Assembly: GCA_016756855.1 (NCBI GenBank)
Contig: JAESPD010000004.1
Location: 1 to 64,000 of the forward strand
Source: a gamma proteobacterium endosymbiont of Lamellibrachia anaximandri
Lineage (GTDB): Bacteria > Pseudomonadota > Gammaproteobacteria > Chromatiales > Chromatiaceae
Direction: 5' to 3'
Length of the DNA stretch: 64,000 nt
A program made the translations under genes and the position numbers. Shown here piece by piece: positions 7,018 to 19,699 of the stretch (positions are counted from its first letter, which is position 1; every line of letters starts with the position of its first letter). Under the pieces are notes generated by a model, which saw only the letters and a program-made list of their open reading frames with translations, ran no database searches and was not told where the DNA came from.

Positions 7018-8619
7018 ATGGATTTTGAATGGGTCGCCGTTGCGCTGGGAGATGTTGCCTGGATCTCACTGGCTTTTTGTCTGGGTTTTCTGGCAAGACA
7101 GATTGGATTGCCGCCGCTGGTGGGGTTCCTGGCGACAGGTTTCGCGCTCAATTACCTGGGTATCGTAAGTGGCGAGATGCTACAGAAGCTTGCGGATCTG
7201 GGTATCACCCTTCTGCTGTTCACCGTTGGCCTTAAACTGAATCTCAAGGTCTTGATAAGGCCACAGGTCTGGGCGGTGACGCTGCTGCATATCTCCCTCC
7301 TTATTGCCCTTTTCGGGGCGGCAGTATTTGCGCTTGCCTTGATGAGTGCGCCGCTCTTCTCCGGTCTGGATCTTAAGCTTTCGTTGATGCTTGCCTTTGC
7401 ATTGAGCTTTTCCAGTACTGTATTCGTCGTCAAGATTCTGGAAGAGAAAGGGGAGATGAGATCCCTGCACGGCCGGATCGCTATCGGCATCCTGGTAATG
7501 CAGGATCTGGCGGCAGTCATCTTTCTGGCGGCATCCACAGGGAAGCTCCCGTCACCCTGGGCACTGTTGCTGTTTCTGCTTATCCCGCTACGACCGTTGT
7601 TGCACCATCTGCTACAGAAAACAGGTCATGGTGAGCTGTTGATTCTGTATGGCCTGGTGCTGGCATTGGGCGGGGCTGAAATCTTTGAGTTGGCAGGAGT
7701 GAAGGATGATCTGGGGGCGCTCATCGTGGGAGTGTTGATCTCAGCTCACCCCAAATCGGTGGAGATGGCCAAGTCGATGCTGGGTTTCAAGGATCTGTTT
7801 CTGGTGGGTTTCTTTCTCTCCATCGGCATGTCGGGCCAGCTTTCGTTGGAGGCGTTGATCATCGGGACCCTGCTTGTGCCTTTTGTTTTCGTTAAATCCG
7901 CGATCTTTTTTGCGCTGATGACCCGTTTCAGGCTGCGGGCAAGGACCTCCCTGTTGGCAACGCTTAACCTGACCAACTACAGTGAATTCGGCTTGATCGT
8001 TGCGGCGATTGGCGTAACGAATGGTTGGCTGGATGGTGAGTGGCTGGTTGTTATCGCTATTGCACTCTCTCTTTCGTATGTCGTTGCGGCCCCATTGAAC
8101 AGCAGGGATGACAAAATCTACAGCACATTCAGGGATTATTGGCAGAAGTTTCAGCGTAAGGAGAGGCTTGCGGATGATACGATTCTGGATACGCTAGGTG
8201 CAACCATAGCCATCTTTGGCATGGGCAGGGTAGGCAGTGGCGCCTACGATAAGATGCGTGTACTTCATGGCGAAACTGTCGTCGGTATCGATTTTGATGA
8301 CGATCTGGTCGAGGGACACCAATCGATGGGACGCAAAGTGCTACATGGCGACCCAAGCGATGCGGACTTCTGGGATAAATTAGAGCAGGGGCATAGTATC
8401 GAACTCATTATGCTGGCGCTGCCGAATCTTCAGGCTAATCTGGATGCCCTGGAGCAGTTGCAGGAGATATCTTTCTCTGGACGTATTGCTGCAACGGCTA
8501 GATTTTCAGATGAGGTGGAAGTGTTGCGACAGTCTGGCGCGACCGCTGTTTTTAATATCTACACTGAAGCAGGGGCCGGTTTTGCTGAACATGTTGAGGA
8601 TCTAGGCCAAGCCCAATGA
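7018..8619 (+). CDS. Kef-type monovalent cation:proton antiporter (CPA2 family)
   Basis: 533 residues. The first ~360 form 11-13 membrane helices of the Na_H_exchanger/KefB fold, with the family-typical segments LPPLVGFLATGFALNYLG near the start and LGALIVGVLISAHP (about 235-250). A cytoplasmic TrkA-N/RCK domain follows (about 398-520) with the Rossmann motif IAIFGMGRVGSGAYDKM and an acidic nucleotide-binding end at GIDFDDD. This design is used for ligand-gated K+ or Na+ efflux in exchange for protons. The gene stands alone, 61 bases before nhaA and in the same direction, suggesting a joint role in pH and sodium/potassium balance. Confidence 0.85.
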   Translation: MDFEWVAVALGDVAWISLAFCLGFLARQIGLPPLVGFLATGFALNYLGIVSGEMLQKLADLGITLLLFTVGLKLNLKVLIRPQVWAVTLLHISLLIALFGAAVFALALMSAPLFSGLDLKLSLMLAFALSFSSTVFVVKILEEKGEMRSLHGRIAIGILVMQDLAAVIFLAASTGKLPSPWALLLFLLIPLRPLLHHLLQKTGHGELLILYGLVLALGGAEIFELAGVKDDLGALIVGVLISAHPKSVEMAKSMLGFKDLFLVGFFLSIGMSGQLSLEALIIGTLLVPFVFVKSAIFFALMTRFRLRARTSLLATLNLTNYSEFGLIVAAIGVTNGWLDGEWLVVIAIALSLSYVVAAPLNSRDDKIYSTFRDYWQKFQRKERLADDTILDTLGATIAIFGMGRVGSGAYDKMRVLHGETVVGIDFDDDLVEGHQSMGRKVLHGDPSDADFWDKLEQGHSIELIMLALPNLQANLDALEQLQEISFSGRIAATARFSDEVEVLRQSGATAVFNIYTEAGAGFAEHVEDLGQAQ

Positions 8620-8680
8620 AGCCAAGGTCACTGGTATGGTGTTTTACTGGATTTCCAATGTTCTCTAGTAGAGTTTTTTG

Positions 8681-10039
8681 ATGGAAAAAACGACCAAAAA
8701 AGAGTTTGTCGCTCCCTGGGAAAAGGCCTTTGATCGGGTATTGACCCCTCTGGAAGAGTTTATCCACCGACAGACTACCAGCGGCGTTCTGCTGATGCTG
8801 TGTGCGGTTGTGGCACTCTATGTTGCCAACAGCCAATGGAATGAGGCCTACCGTCACCTGTTGGAACTGCCGTTTACGATCGGCATGCCGGGGTTTCAGT
8901 TGTCCAAGTCGCTGCATCACTGGATCAACGACGGTTTGATGGCGATGTTCTTTTTTGTGGTCGGGCTTGAACTCAAACGTGAGATTCTGGTGGGGGAACT
9001 TGCCGATCCGAAACAGGCGGTGCTGCCGATAGTTGCAGCTATTGGTGGCATGCTGGTGCCGGTTTTCTTCTACATAAGTTTCAATCCGGAGGGGCACACC
9101 TTAAATGGCTGGGGTGTGCCTATGGCTACCGACATCGCTTTTGCCCTGGGTGCCCTGGCATTGCTGGGCAAGCGGGTTCCCAAGAACCTGCTGACATTCC
9201 TGGTGGCACTGGCGATTGTCGACGATCTGGGCGCCGTTTTGGTCATTGCGCTGTTCTATACTGAGACAATAAATATTCCTGCCCTGGTCATTGCAGCTGC
9301 CATGCTGGGACTGCTGGTTTCATTGAATCTCGGTGGAATACGCCGCCCTTTACCCTATATCCTGCTGGGTATTGTGCTCTGGATAGCGATGCTGAAGAGT
9401 GGCGTTCATGCAACGCTTGCAGGCATCTTTCTGGCCTTCACTATTCCCATGCGGCCAAAGTATGATCCCGATCGCTTTCTGTCGCAGATCAATGGAATGG
9501 TTGAACAGATCAAACGGGCCTACCGGCGTGAAGAGAATATCGTCATCAATGACGAAATGCGGTCACGGGTTCGGGCCCTGGGAGAGGGTGTGCTGCTGGT
9601 GCAGGCGCCCGCTCAGATTCTGGAGCGTAAGATGCACCTGCCGTCCGCCTATCTGGTGATCCCCATCTTTTCTCTGGCCAATGCAGGTATCCCAATCGAC
9701 TGGTCCTCTTTCGGCAGCATCGTCACTCACCCGGTCTCGGTGGGTATTGCCACTGGATTGGTTCTGGGAAAACTGATCGGCATCGCCGGTTTCTCCTGGG
9801 TTGCCGTGAGATTTGGCTGGACTTCGTTGCCACACGGTTTGAACTTCAAGCATATTATCGGTGTGGCCCTGATGGGCGGGATCGGTTTTACCATGTCGAT
9901 ATTCATTGCGGAACTGGGTTTTGCTCACCATGCTGAAGATCTGTTGATGGCAAAAACCGGGATTCTGCTGGCCTCGGCGCTGGCTGGGGTTTCTGGTTTT
10001 CTCTGGCTCTATTTTACGCATGAGAAGCGTGCCGAATAG
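8681..10039 (+). CDS. nhaA: Na+/H+ antiporter NhaA
   Basis: 452 residues. It has the NhaA fold with the paired aspartates in VALAIVDDLGAVLVIALF, the MATDIAFALGALALLGKRVP segment, and the family opening HHWINDGLMAMFFFVVGLELKRE. It exports sodium (and lithium) in exchange for protons at alkaline pH. A hydrophilic insertion (about 262-290) and an N-terminal extension make it longer than the E. coli protein (388). The start is the ATG at 8681; a TTG lies one codon upstream. It follows the Kef-type antiporter in the same direction and ends convergent with the EAL protein. Confidence 0.93.
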   Translation: MEKTTKKEFVAPWEKAFDRVLTPLEEFIHRQTTSGVLLMLCAVVALYVANSQWNEAYRHLLELPFTIGMPGFQLSKSLHHWINDGLMAMFFFVVGLELKREILVGELADPKQAVLPIVAAIGGMLVPVFFYISFNPEGHTLNGWGVPMATDIAFALGALALLGKRVPKNLLTFLVALAIVDDLGAVLVIALFYTETINIPALVIAAAMLGLLVSLNLGGIRRPLPYILLGIVLWIAMLKSGVHATLAGIFLAFTIPMRPKYDPDRFLSQINGMVEQIKRAYRREENIVINDEMRSRVRALGEGVLLVQAPAQILERKMHLPSAYLVIPIFSLANAGIPIDWSSFGSIVTHPVSVGIATGLVLGKLIGIAGFSWVAVRFGWTSLPHGLNFKHIIGVALMGGIGFTMSIFIAELGFAHHAEDLLMAKTGILLASALAGVSGFLWLYFTHEKRAE

Positions 10040-10057
10040 CTTTCCATCTGTCGAAGC

Positions 10058-11239
10058 TCATTGCAGGTGGTTTCTAACCCATTCAGGTAATTGTTCGCCC
10101 CGCATGGGTTTTGCAATGAAGTAACCTTGAGCGACATCGCAGCCGAGGTCTGACAGAAGGCTCCATGTCTCCTGGCTCTCGATGCCTTCGGCAACCACCT
10201 TCATACCCAGTTCGTGTCCCAACAGGATAGTCATCTTCACGATGGCCAGCGCCTCCTTGTCGGATGTGGCCCGTATGACAAAGGACTTATCGATCTTCAT
10301 CTCGGAAAATGGGATGCGGTGTAACTGCTGCAGAGATGAGTAACCCGTACCAAAATCATCGATTGAGAGTTTGATCTGTTTCATTCTCAGGCGGGTTAGA
10401 ATATCGAGGGATTTGATCAGTTCCTGCATGAGAGTGGTTTCAGTCACTTCAAGGGTGACCTGGTCAGGCCCCAGGCCATATTGGCGAATCTTTACATCAA
10501 TTAATTCCGGCAGATTGAGGTCTTTGAAATTACAGGGCGCCATGTTGATGGCGACACGTGTCTTCAGTCCCGCAGCCATCCACTCGCTGACCTGTTTGAA
10601 TGCCTGCTGAAGCACCTCTGCGGAGAGCTTGTCCATCAATCCGGATTGTTCTGCCAGCGGGATGATGATATCCGGCATAAGCAGTCCGTGGGCCGGGTGG
10701 CGCCAGCGGATCAGGGCCTCGACGCCAACCAGTGAATTATCGGAAAAATTCACTTGTGGTTGAAAATAGGGTTCAAGCTCGTCGTTATCGATCGCCCGTT
10801 GCAGCTCCTGTTCAGAGGGAAACTCAAGGAATTCGATTGCATCGCGTGGTCTGTTCTTAGGCGGGTAGACAATCGCGTTGAGCATATCCTCCAGTTCTCT
10901 GTAGCGAATCGGCTTGGTCAATGTACCGACTACGTGGAGGCCCTGTTCGGAGGCGAGTTTCTGTGCGGAGTGGAGTACACCGATGTCATAGCCACTGATC
11001 AGAATGATAGAGGCATTTGAAGCCCGCTCGGCCATAGTGCGCAGGAGTTCCACTCCATCACGTCCGGGCATGATCAGGTCAAGTACGACCAGGTCAATGT
11101 CGTCCGAGAAGTACTCTTCGAAGCTGTCCGGGCGGTGAATGGAGATCGCTTCGTAGCCTAAATCCAGCGCGACATCACGCACAAACACACCAATTTCCGG
11201 CTCATCATCGACTACCAGCAATTTTCTCTTGTCAGCCAT
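10058..11239 (-). CDS. Response regulator with EAL phosphodiesterase output (c-di-GMP hydrolysis)
   Basis: 393 residues. An N-terminal receiver (1-125) has the acidic pair in VVDDE, acceptor Asp in LVVLDLIMPGRDG and Lys in LTKPIR. The EAL domain (about 145-390) keeps the catalytic signature: GVEALIRW, the Asn in VAINMAP, the Glu in LEVTETTL, the DDFGTGYSS loop, the Lys in KIDKSFV, and VVAEGIE. It should therefore be an active c-di-GMP phosphodiesterase under phosphorelay control. The gene overlaps the upstream lone receiver by 8 bases and is last in the four-gene signalling operon whose kinases can phosphorylate it. Confidence 0.88.
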   Translation of the reverse strand: MADKRKLLVVDDEPEIGVFVRDVALDLGYEAISIHRPDSFEEYFSDDIDLVVLDLIMPGRDGVELLRTMAERASNASIILISGYDIGVLHSAQKLASEQGLHVVGTLTKPIRYRELEDMLNAIVYPPKNRPRDAIEFLEFPSEQELQRAIDNDELEPYFQPQVNFSDNSLVGVEALIRWRHPAHGLLMPDIIIPLAEQSGLMDKLSAEVLQQAFKQVSEWMAAGLKTRVAINMAPCNFKDLNLPELIDVKIRQYGLGPDQVTLEVTETTLMQELIKSLDILTRLRMKQIKLSIDDFGTGYSSLQQLHRIPFSEMKIDKSFVIRATSDKEALAIVKMTILLGHELGMKVVAEGIESQETWSLLSDLGCDVAQGYFIAKPMRGEQLPEWVRNHLQ

Positions 11240-11624
11240 GACGTATGTGGCCTATTGCTTTGCGCAACAGCGCCTCAACCTCCTCCAGGCGAAAAGGTTT
11301 GGCGAGTGTGCCCAGCAGATTCAGTCCGTGTGCCGTGGCGATCTGGCCGGCGCCTCTGAGCAGTGCTTTGTCGTAACCGCTGACCATAATGATGGCGGCT
11401 TTGCACCCCTGCTCAGCCAGTGTGTTGATCAACTCAAATCCATCGGTATCAGGCATGAACAGGTCGATCACGATTACATCATGGTGGGATTGGGTTTCTG
11501 CTTCCAGAAGTGCTTTTGCGCTGGTTGAGACTTCTGACTCAAAGCCGGCTATCTCACCGACATCTGCGACCAGTGCGGCCATTTCCGGGTCGTCATCAAC
11601 GACAATCAGGCGTGGTTTGCTCAC
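11232..11624 (-). CDS. Stand-alone response regulator receiver protein
   Basis: 130 residues, only a CheY-like receiver: acidic pair in LIVVDDDPE, acceptor Asp in VIVIDLFMPDTDG, Ser in IIMVSGYD, Lys in GTLAKPFR. It has no output domain. It overlaps the upstream hybrid kinase gene by 4 bases and the downstream receiver-EAL gene by 8 bases. It resembles the receiver of that EAL protein (both have VSGYD and the LHVVGTL/LNLLGTL type ending), so the two probably arose by duplication. It probably relays phosphate from the hybrid kinases or acts as a phosphate sink. Confidence 0.85.
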   Translation of the reverse strand: MSKPRLIVVDDDPEMAALVADVGEIAGFESEVSTSAKALLEAETQSHHDVIVIDLFMPDTDGFELINTLAEQGCKAAIIMVSGYDKALLRGAGQIATAHGLNLLGTLAKPFRLEEVEALLRKAIGHIRHG

Positions 11625-14600
11625 GACGCTTCTCCATCCAGGGTCTCTCGAATGCGTTTCATCAGATCATCTCTGCTATAGGGTTTTGTCAGGAGATTGG
11701 CGGCAACGCGCGCCTGATAATTTCTGGCGGCCGCCTTTTTGGTGAAGCCTGATGTGAACAATACCTTGAGGCCGGGGTTGAGTTCATTGGCCTGTTCCGC
11801 CAGTTCATAACCGTTCATTCCACCGGGCATCACCACGTCGCTGAACAGCAGGTTGATATCGTCTCTGGATTTGAGGATCGCAAGGGCTTCCGGCCCCCTG
11901 GTTGCAGTATAGATTTGGTAACCTGCCTCTTCCAGGTAATCTCTGGCCAGATCCAGCAAGTCGTTTTCGTCATCGACCACCAGGATTGTCTCATTGCCTT
12001 GGGAGACGATAGTTTCCTCAGCGCTTGCCTGTGGAGCCCGCTTCGCCGCTTCAATTGTACGAGGCAGATAGAGCCGGATGGTAGTGCCGACCCCGGCCTC
12101 CGAATAGGCTTTGACGTAACCGAAGAACCGCTGGGCAAATCCGTACACCATGCTCAGTCCCAGGCCGGTCCCTTTCTCTGGTGGTTTGGTGGTAAAGAAG
12201 GGGTCGAAGATTTGCTCCATGACCTCCACCGGGATGCCGCTGCCGTTATCGCTCACCGCCAATTGCAGATAGTCGCCGGGGGCAATGGTGGGATTCAGCT
12301 CGGTATAGGCTGCGTCCAGCTGCCTGTTGGCAGTCTCAATGGTGAGTTTTCCTCCCTGTGGCATGGCGTCCCGCGCGTTGAGGATCAGATTCAGCAGGGC
12401 GTCCTCGAGATCGCCGGGGTCGATATGGGTTCGCCAGGGGGCATCGGTCAGCTGCAGTTCCACCTCCACCTCCGGGGTCACCGAGCGGGCGATCAAACTC
12501 TCCATGCCCCGTATCACCTGATTGATGTCGGTGGGACGTGTCTCCTGTGACTGTTTGCGGGAAAATCCCAACAGTTGCCGTGTCAGGTCGGCGGCGCGCA
12601 GGGCGGCCTTTGATGCGGAGTCCACCCGCTTGAGAGATTTGTCGTCGTTTTCAACCAGGCGTTTGAGAAAGTCGAGGTTGCCGATAATGATGCCCAGCAG
12701 ATTGTTGAAGTCGTGGGCGATGCCGCCGGTGAGCTGACCGATGGCGTCCATCTTCTGGGCGCGGCGCAAGACTTGCTCAGCGGCTTTCTGGCCGGTCAGG
12801 TCAGTCACAAATGCCGCCGCCGCCAAAGTTGTGCCTTTGCCTGTGTGCAAGGTGATAGCGTTGAAATAGACCGGGATGTTATGGCCGTCACTGTGGCGTA
12901 GCTCGACCTCATAGTTGCGTCTGCTGGTTGTATCTATCCGTCCCATTTGTGTGCGGAAAATTTTCTGGTTCTCTTCATCAGCGAAATCCAGGGGGGATCT
13001 TCCTATCATTTCATCTTCCGGATAACCCAGCATCTCGCACAAGCGCTGATTTACTTCCAGAGTCTGGTGGTCAGGCCCGATCAACCAAACGCCTTCAGGT
13101 GCACCTTCAAAGATAGTGCGGTAACGCTCTTCGCTGTTTTTCAGCGCCACCTCAGCCTGCTTGCGTCCTGTAATATCCCGCACCACGGCGATGAGCTGTG
13201 GGCTGTCGGGTAACCTGCTGAGGCGGGCTTCGTACTGCCTGGGGCCTTGCTGCACTTCAAGATTATATTCGTATGTGGCCAGTCCTCCCTGTGTGCTTAC
13301 CTTAGCCAGGTTCTCATCAAACTGGGTGGCGACTGCGGGAGGAAGTACATCCTGCATGCGTTTGCCGAGGAAGGTCTCCGGCGGTACGTATAGGGCAGAT
13401 GTCTGTTGGGCGCGGTAGTCTCGTATGGTGCCGTCCCCGTCCATCAGGAAGAACAGGTCCGGCAGGGCCTGGAATACGGAATTCAATACCAGTTCGCCCT
13501 TACGCGCCTTGGCTTCGGCCCGTTTGAGCTCGGTCAGGTCTACATCGATACTGTACATCTCCGGTTCATTATTTTTGTTCCGGAACATAACGTGGCTTGA
13601 AAAAACCTCAACCTGTGAACCGTCAGCCCTGCGCAGGGTCAGTTCCGAGGAGGGGATCTCTTTCTCCTCTTCCACCCAGGCGTCGATGGACGAAACTACC
13701 TGTTTACGCATTTCATCTGGGATAATGAGGTCTTCCAGTTGCTGGCCGATGGCTTTATCTTCCGAATAACCATAGAGGGATTCGCTGGCTGGATTCCAGT
13801 AGATTATGCGGCGGTTTTTGTCGCAACCCTGCACGGCTATTGCATCTGTATGTTCGAACAGGCGGCTCAATCGTTCGTTGCTTTCCTGCATTTGCGTCTC
13901 ATCGAGCTTGCGTTTCGTAATGTCCTGGATGACTCCACTTAGCCCCAACACCTTCCCGCTTTCGTCCTCTATCTGCCTGGCCAGACAGTTGATCCAGCGG
14001 ATTTCACCATCAGGACGCACAATGCGGTATTCCATGTCGTGTGCACGACCATCCTCTACCGCGCATTGCAGGGATGAGAGCACCGGATCCCGGTCTTCCG
14101 GATGCAGCAGGCTGGAGAGAAATTCCGGGCCAACTCCATCGGTGGCATCGATGCCAAAGATGCGAAAGATCTCATCCGACCAGACAGCCTTCATTGTGCC
14201 GGCGTCGAGCGTCCAGTTTCCTATGTGGGCAAATGCCTGGGCTTCTTGCAGCAACTTCTGCTCACGGCCAAGTTGTTCCCTGCTCTCCAACAGCAAATCG
14301 TAATGAGCGTTGCGCCGTCGCTCGAAAAGGAAAAACAGAGTGCCCCCTGCCAGTCCAACCAGGACTAACACCACTCCAAGGATGTAAACCAGACGCTCAA
14401 ACTGCCTGACTTGAGCCGCCATATTCTGCTGAACGGCTGTTTCGACCTCATCGGCAATGGTGATGACCTGGTTGAAAACCTCGTCGAAGCGCTGATCCTC
14501 TCCCGATCCGGCGAGACTGCTTTGGGCCGTTTCAAGACGATTTAATCCGACACTTTCAAAGCGATCCATGTGATCCAGTGTCTTGAGGATCATGGCGCGG

Positions 14601-14926
14601 GGGATGGGATCATCAAGCGCCTGAAATCGCCCTTCCCGGTTTTCTCCCCCCTCCAGCATTGCGTTGGCGTACCAGCGTGCCTGGTTGAGATGCTGCCAAA
14701 CCTGCTTCCGGTCGACCGTTGGGTTCTGCTGCACCAGTTCCTCGAACCAGAGGTGGTAGAGGCTCAGTTCATACTTGACCTCCATAGCCGCATCGATCAG
14801 GGGCGCGCTCTGCTTGGCGATTCTGAGCGCAATGCCTGAAGATGAGAGGAGGGTGGTCATGGCGGCGATCACTATCAGGGTCACGATGACTATCACGCGT
14901 AGCGGTGAACTGCCTGTTGTCGTCAT
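11621..14926 (-). CDS. Membrane-anchored multi-PAS hybrid histidine kinase
   Basis: 1101 residues. Two membrane helices (about 9-31 and 172-196) enclose a periplasmic, mostly helical domain. Four PAS/PAC units follow (about 217-335, 345-470, 475-590, 600-722), each ending in a DIT/DLT motif such as VIQDITKRK. The kinase core has the phospho-acceptor His in [12 protein letters not shown] (about 738) and an ATPase domain with N and G boxes ([20 protein letters not shown]). A C-terminal receiver has [10 protein letters not shown] and TKPYS. From the HisKA domain to the end it is closely similar to the kinase encoded just upstream. It overlaps the lone receiver gene by 4 bases. Confidence 0.88.
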   Translation of the reverse strand: MTTTGSSPLRVIVIVTLIVIAAMTTLLSSSGIALRIAKQSAPLIDAAMEVKYELSLYHLWFEELVQQNPTVDRKQVWQHLNQARWYANAMLEGGENREGRFQALDDPIPRAMILKTLDHMDRFESVGLNRLETAQSSLAGSGEDQRFDEVFNQVITIADEVETAVQQNMAAQVRQFERLVYILGVVLVLVGLAGGTLFFLFERRRNAHYDLLLESREQLGREQKLLQEAQAFAHIGNWTLDAGTMKAVWSDEIFRIFGIDATDGVGPEFLSSLLHPEDRDPVLSSLQCAVEDGRAHDMEYRIVRPDGEIRWINCLARQIEDESGKVLGLSGVIQDITKRKLDETQMQESNERLSRLFEHTDAIAVQGCDKNRRIIYWNPASESLYGYSEDKAIGQQLEDLIIPDEMRKQVVSSIDAWVEEEKEIPSSELTLRRADGSQVEVFSSHVMFRNKNNEPEMYSIDVDLTELKRAEAKARKGELVLNSVFQALPDLFFLMDGDGTIRDYRAQQTSALYVPPETFLGKRMQDVLPPAVATQFDENLAKVSTQGGLATYEYNLEVQQGPRQYEARLSRLPDSPQLIAVVRDITGRKQAEVALKNSEERYRTIFEGAPEGVWLIGPDHQTLEVNQRLCEMLGYPEDEMIGRSPLDFADEENQKIFRTQMGRIDTTSRRNYEVELRHSDGHNIPVYFNAITLHTGKGTTLAAAAFVTDLTGQKAAEQVLRRAQKMDAIGQLTGGIAHDFNNLLGIIIGNLDFLKRLVENDDKSLKRVDSASKAALRAADLTRQLLGFSRKQSQETRPTDINQVIRGMESLIARSVTPEVEVELQLTDAPWRTHIDPGDLEDALLNLILNARDAMPQGGKLTIETANRQLDAAYTELNPTIAPGDYLQLAVSDNGSGIPVEVMEQIFDPFFTTKPPEKGTGLGLSMVYGFAQRFFGYVKAYSEAGVGTTIRLYLPRTIEAAKRAPQASAEETIVSQGNETILVVDDENDLLDLARDYLEEAGYQIYTATRGPEALAILKSRDDINLLFSDVVMPGGMNGYELAEQANELNPGLKVLFTSGFTKKAAARNYQARVAANLLTKPYSRDDLMKRIRETLDGEAS

Positions 14927-14974
14927 TACTGTTTGGCTCCTGCGATGCCATGGTTCGTATTACGAATGAACGGA

Positions 14975-17356
<2,382 letters not shown>

Positions 17357-17544
17357 TGCTTACAATATGTTGTCCCTAGTCATCTAAAAATAATAGAAGC
17401 ACAGCCGGCTTTGGGCAACAGTCATCAGAATGTGGTGATGTTGTATTGTACTGATATTCCTCAGCCTTCTTCTTGCTGGAGGGGATTTGGTGTTGCTGCG
17501 GCAGTTTGGGAACCAGGCCATTGGAATGGGCAAATTGCCAGGGT

Positions 17545-17571
17545 TAAAGAGTCGTTAATATCTGCCGATAG
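17545..17571 (+). promoter_or_regulatory. Sigma-28 (FliA) flagellar-class promoter
   Basis: TAAAGAGT (17545-17552), an 11-base spacer and GCCGATAG (17564-17571) match the sigma-28 consensus TAAAGTTT-N11-GCCGATAA at 13 of 16 positions with exact spacing. It lies 65 bases before the GTG start of the chemoreceptor-like gene, which has AGGAG at 17622-17626. The rest of the 280-base gap 17357-17636 shows no gene. Confidence 0.75.
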
Positions 17572-17636
17572 TCTTATGCACGAGGGGAGTTCTTGGATGT
17601 CCCCGTGGAGATGATGCTTTTCAAGGAGCGGGATAC

Positions 17637-19106
17637 GTGACTTTTTCCATCAAGCAGAAACTATTGGGGATCGTTGGGCTGTTGGTAGCGGCTTTAAGCG
17701 CTACCGGTCTCTACTGGGGGTTTGTGCCGGCAATGATCGAAAACCGGCATGGCCAGGGCTTGGAGATAGCCAACCAACTCGCCGACCATACTCTGGGAGC
17801 AGCGTCTCATCAGGCGTTGGAGCGTGGACTTACCAATGCCCTTATTGCGCAATTCAACCTCACGGGGAGTTTTGACTCCGCACTGATGGTCAAAGTCCAG
17901 GTGCATCGAGAGCAAGCCGGGAAGGAGACACAGGTGGCCCTGGGATTGGCCGATTCGATCAGTCAGGAGGATTGGGTCGGCGACGCATTTCTGCAGCAAC
18001 TTTCAGCGTTTCGTTATCACCAGGCTGCTGCCAATAAAGCCAGATCCGCTATCGACGCCATGTTGTCTGGAACTGGTACAGGGATTGATTCATCTCACTG
18101 GATGGAGGTGATGACTGAGTATATCCGTTCGGGCGCCAGGTTACGGCTTGATGCCTTTTCTGCACAAACGCCTGAAGAGAGCGCCGTACAGATCAATCGA
18201 TCGATCAAGCACTCGATCTGGCTGGTTTCAGAACACGCGGGTCTGGAACGGGCGCAGCTTGGCCGGGCCACATCCTATCGCGAACCTCTATCAGAGGCCC
18301 AGCTTGCGACCCTTAGTGCCAATCGTGCTATCGTCGATGAGCATCTCAGGTTGCTGGATGAAGATATCGAGCTGCTGTTGTTTCAGATGGAGGATGTTGA
18401 TCAGCAGGCCGTGGAGAGTGTTTCCCGGGCTGATGAAACCGGTGTGGCATTGAATGCTATCACTGAATCTGTCAACGCCATTACAGACATCAACGCCTTG
18501 ATTGCAGAGTCTACAGAGGGGCAGGTCACTGTCTTTTCCACTTTGTCGCAGAACATGCAGTCCAACATCCTGCAGTTCTCCCGGATCTCGTCCATGAGCG
18601 CGGATCAAACCCGTGATTCAAGCGTGCAGTTGGGTGATGCGGTGGGGGAGCTGCAGTTGTTTGTCAACGAGTACACGGTCAGCGGGCAGACCCACAACAA
18701 ACTTCAGGCCGCCAAGTACGCCCACCTTGCCTGGAAGGCCCGCGTAAGAGGTTTTCTGGACGGCGCCTCCACGCTGACTCAGGATGAAGTGGTTTCCCAT
18801 CGCCATTGTGACTTCGGGAAGTGGTACCACTCAGCTGATGCCCGTGAATATATGAATATTCCGGAAATGGCGGCCATTGACAGGCCGCACGAAGAACTTC
18901 ATCAAATGATAGCCGATATCGTCAAGCTCAAGGACCAGGGCAGAACAGAGGAGGCAGAGTCACTTTTCCTGCAGATTGATGCCCTCTCCAGTGAGGTTGT
19001 CTCTCTTTTCGAAAAGGTAGAACGGCACTTGGATATTGCTGTGGCGCCTCCTAAGAACCGCCGTGAGGATGCTGTCGCGGAAGCTGTGGATGATGTGTTG
19101 TTCTAA
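17637..19106 (+). CDS. Chemoreceptor-like protein with CZB domain but no signalling hairpin tip
   Basis: 489 residues from a GTG with AGGAG 10 bases upstream. An N-terminal membrane helix (about 9-30) leads to a helical domain with ALERGLTNALIAQF, like the NIT (nitrate-sensing-type) domain. About 255-340 resembles only the descending helix of a methyl-accepting protein (AITDINALIAESTEGQ...). The ascending helix and the conserved tip (normally ending in NAAIEAARAGE) are absent. The C-terminal part (about 352-425) is a chemoreceptor zinc-binding (CZB) domain with HRHCDFGKWY and flanking His residues. I see no second clear membrane helix. Without a tip it cannot bind CheA/CheW in the usual way. 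Confidence 0.7.
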   Translation: MTFSIKQKLLGIVGLLVAALSATGLYWGFVPAMIENRHGQGLEIANQLADHTLGAASHQALERGLTNALIAQFNLTGSFDSALMVKVQVHREQAGKETQVALGLADSISQEDWVGDAFLQQLSAFRYHQAAANKARSAIDAMLSGTGTGIDSSHWMEVMTEYIRSGARLRLDAFSAQTPEESAVQINRSIKHSIWLVSEHAGLERAQLGRATSYREPLSEAQLATLSANRAIVDEHLRLLDEDIELLLFQMEDVDQQAVESVSRADETGVALNAITESVNAITDINALIAESTEGQVTVFSTLSQNMQSNILQFSRISSMSADQTRDSSVQLGDAVGELQLFVNEYTVSGQTHNKLQAAKYAHLAWKARVRGFLDGASTLTQDEVVSHRHCDFGKWYHSADAREYMNIPEMAAIDRPHEELHQMIADIVKLKDQGRTEEAESLFLQIDALSSEVVSLFEKVERHLDIAVAPPKNRREDAVAEAVDDVLF

Positions 19107-19207
19107 CGTTAGAGGTGATGGGGCGGAGTCAAACCTTCTCAACCCCGTCGTTTTCATCCCCACTGTTAGTGCGGTTCGACTCCGGCCTCTGGCTCAAATT
19201 CATCTGG

Positions 19208-19227
19208 TAGGGCGCGCCACGCGCACT
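19208..19227 (+). repeat. Short GC-rich dispersed repeat, second copy
   Basis: GTAGGGCGCGCCACGCGCAC matches 6010-6029 at 18 of 20 bases. It lies in the gap before rpoZ. Confidence 0.5.
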
Positions 19228-19321
19228 AGGTTGTCGGCATGGAAGTTTGAGATTGGTTCGTATATGATGAAACGTTCCCTGTGCGGCTCAGGCTGCTTTG
19301 TCACCCGGAGTAAAAGAAAAG

Positions 19322-19597
19322 ATGGCTCGCGTTACCGTTGAAGATTGTCTCGATTACGTGGATAACCGGTTTGACCTGGTTCTGCTGGCGACCAAGCGTG
19401 CCCGGCAGTTGGTCAATGGCGTGGAGCCGCTGATACCTTGGGAAAATGACAAGCCGACGGTGGTGGCGCTGCGGGAGATTGCCGACGGTCTGATCACTCA
19501 CCAGGACGTGGATGCCGCAAATATGGCGAAACAGGATGTCGTGGTTGATGACGGGGCCGCGTTCGATGCCTCTCCAATGGTACAGCCTGGCGCATAA
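19322..19597 (+). CDS. rpoZ: RNA polymerase omega subunit
   Basis: 91 residues, the same length as E. coli omega. It opens [10 protein letters not shown] and has the conserved core [16 protein letters not shown] and [18 protein letters not shown]. Omega helps assemble the beta-prime subunit and forms part of a ppGpp site on RNA polymerase. An in-frame ATG at 19298 would add eight residues, but MARVTVEDC is the family start. It precedes spoT by about 100 bases, the normal gammaproteobacterial order. Confidence 0.95.
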   Translation: MARVTVEDCLDYVDNRFDLVLLATKRARQLVNGVEPLIPWENDKPTVVALREIADGLITHQDVDAANMAKQDVVVDDGAAFDASPMVQPGA

Positions 19598-19699
19598 CAC
19601 TCCCTGGTTTACACTGCAGGGCAAATTCCCCTTGGATTTGATCTTGCATATAGGAGGGAAATCGGCACAGAATCCATCATAGATATGGTGGAGTGCTGA

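Noticed and set aside
17411..17614. 67-residue open frame before the chemoreceptor-like gene
   Set aside because: It covers the sigma-28 promoter, has no ribosome site and no domain.
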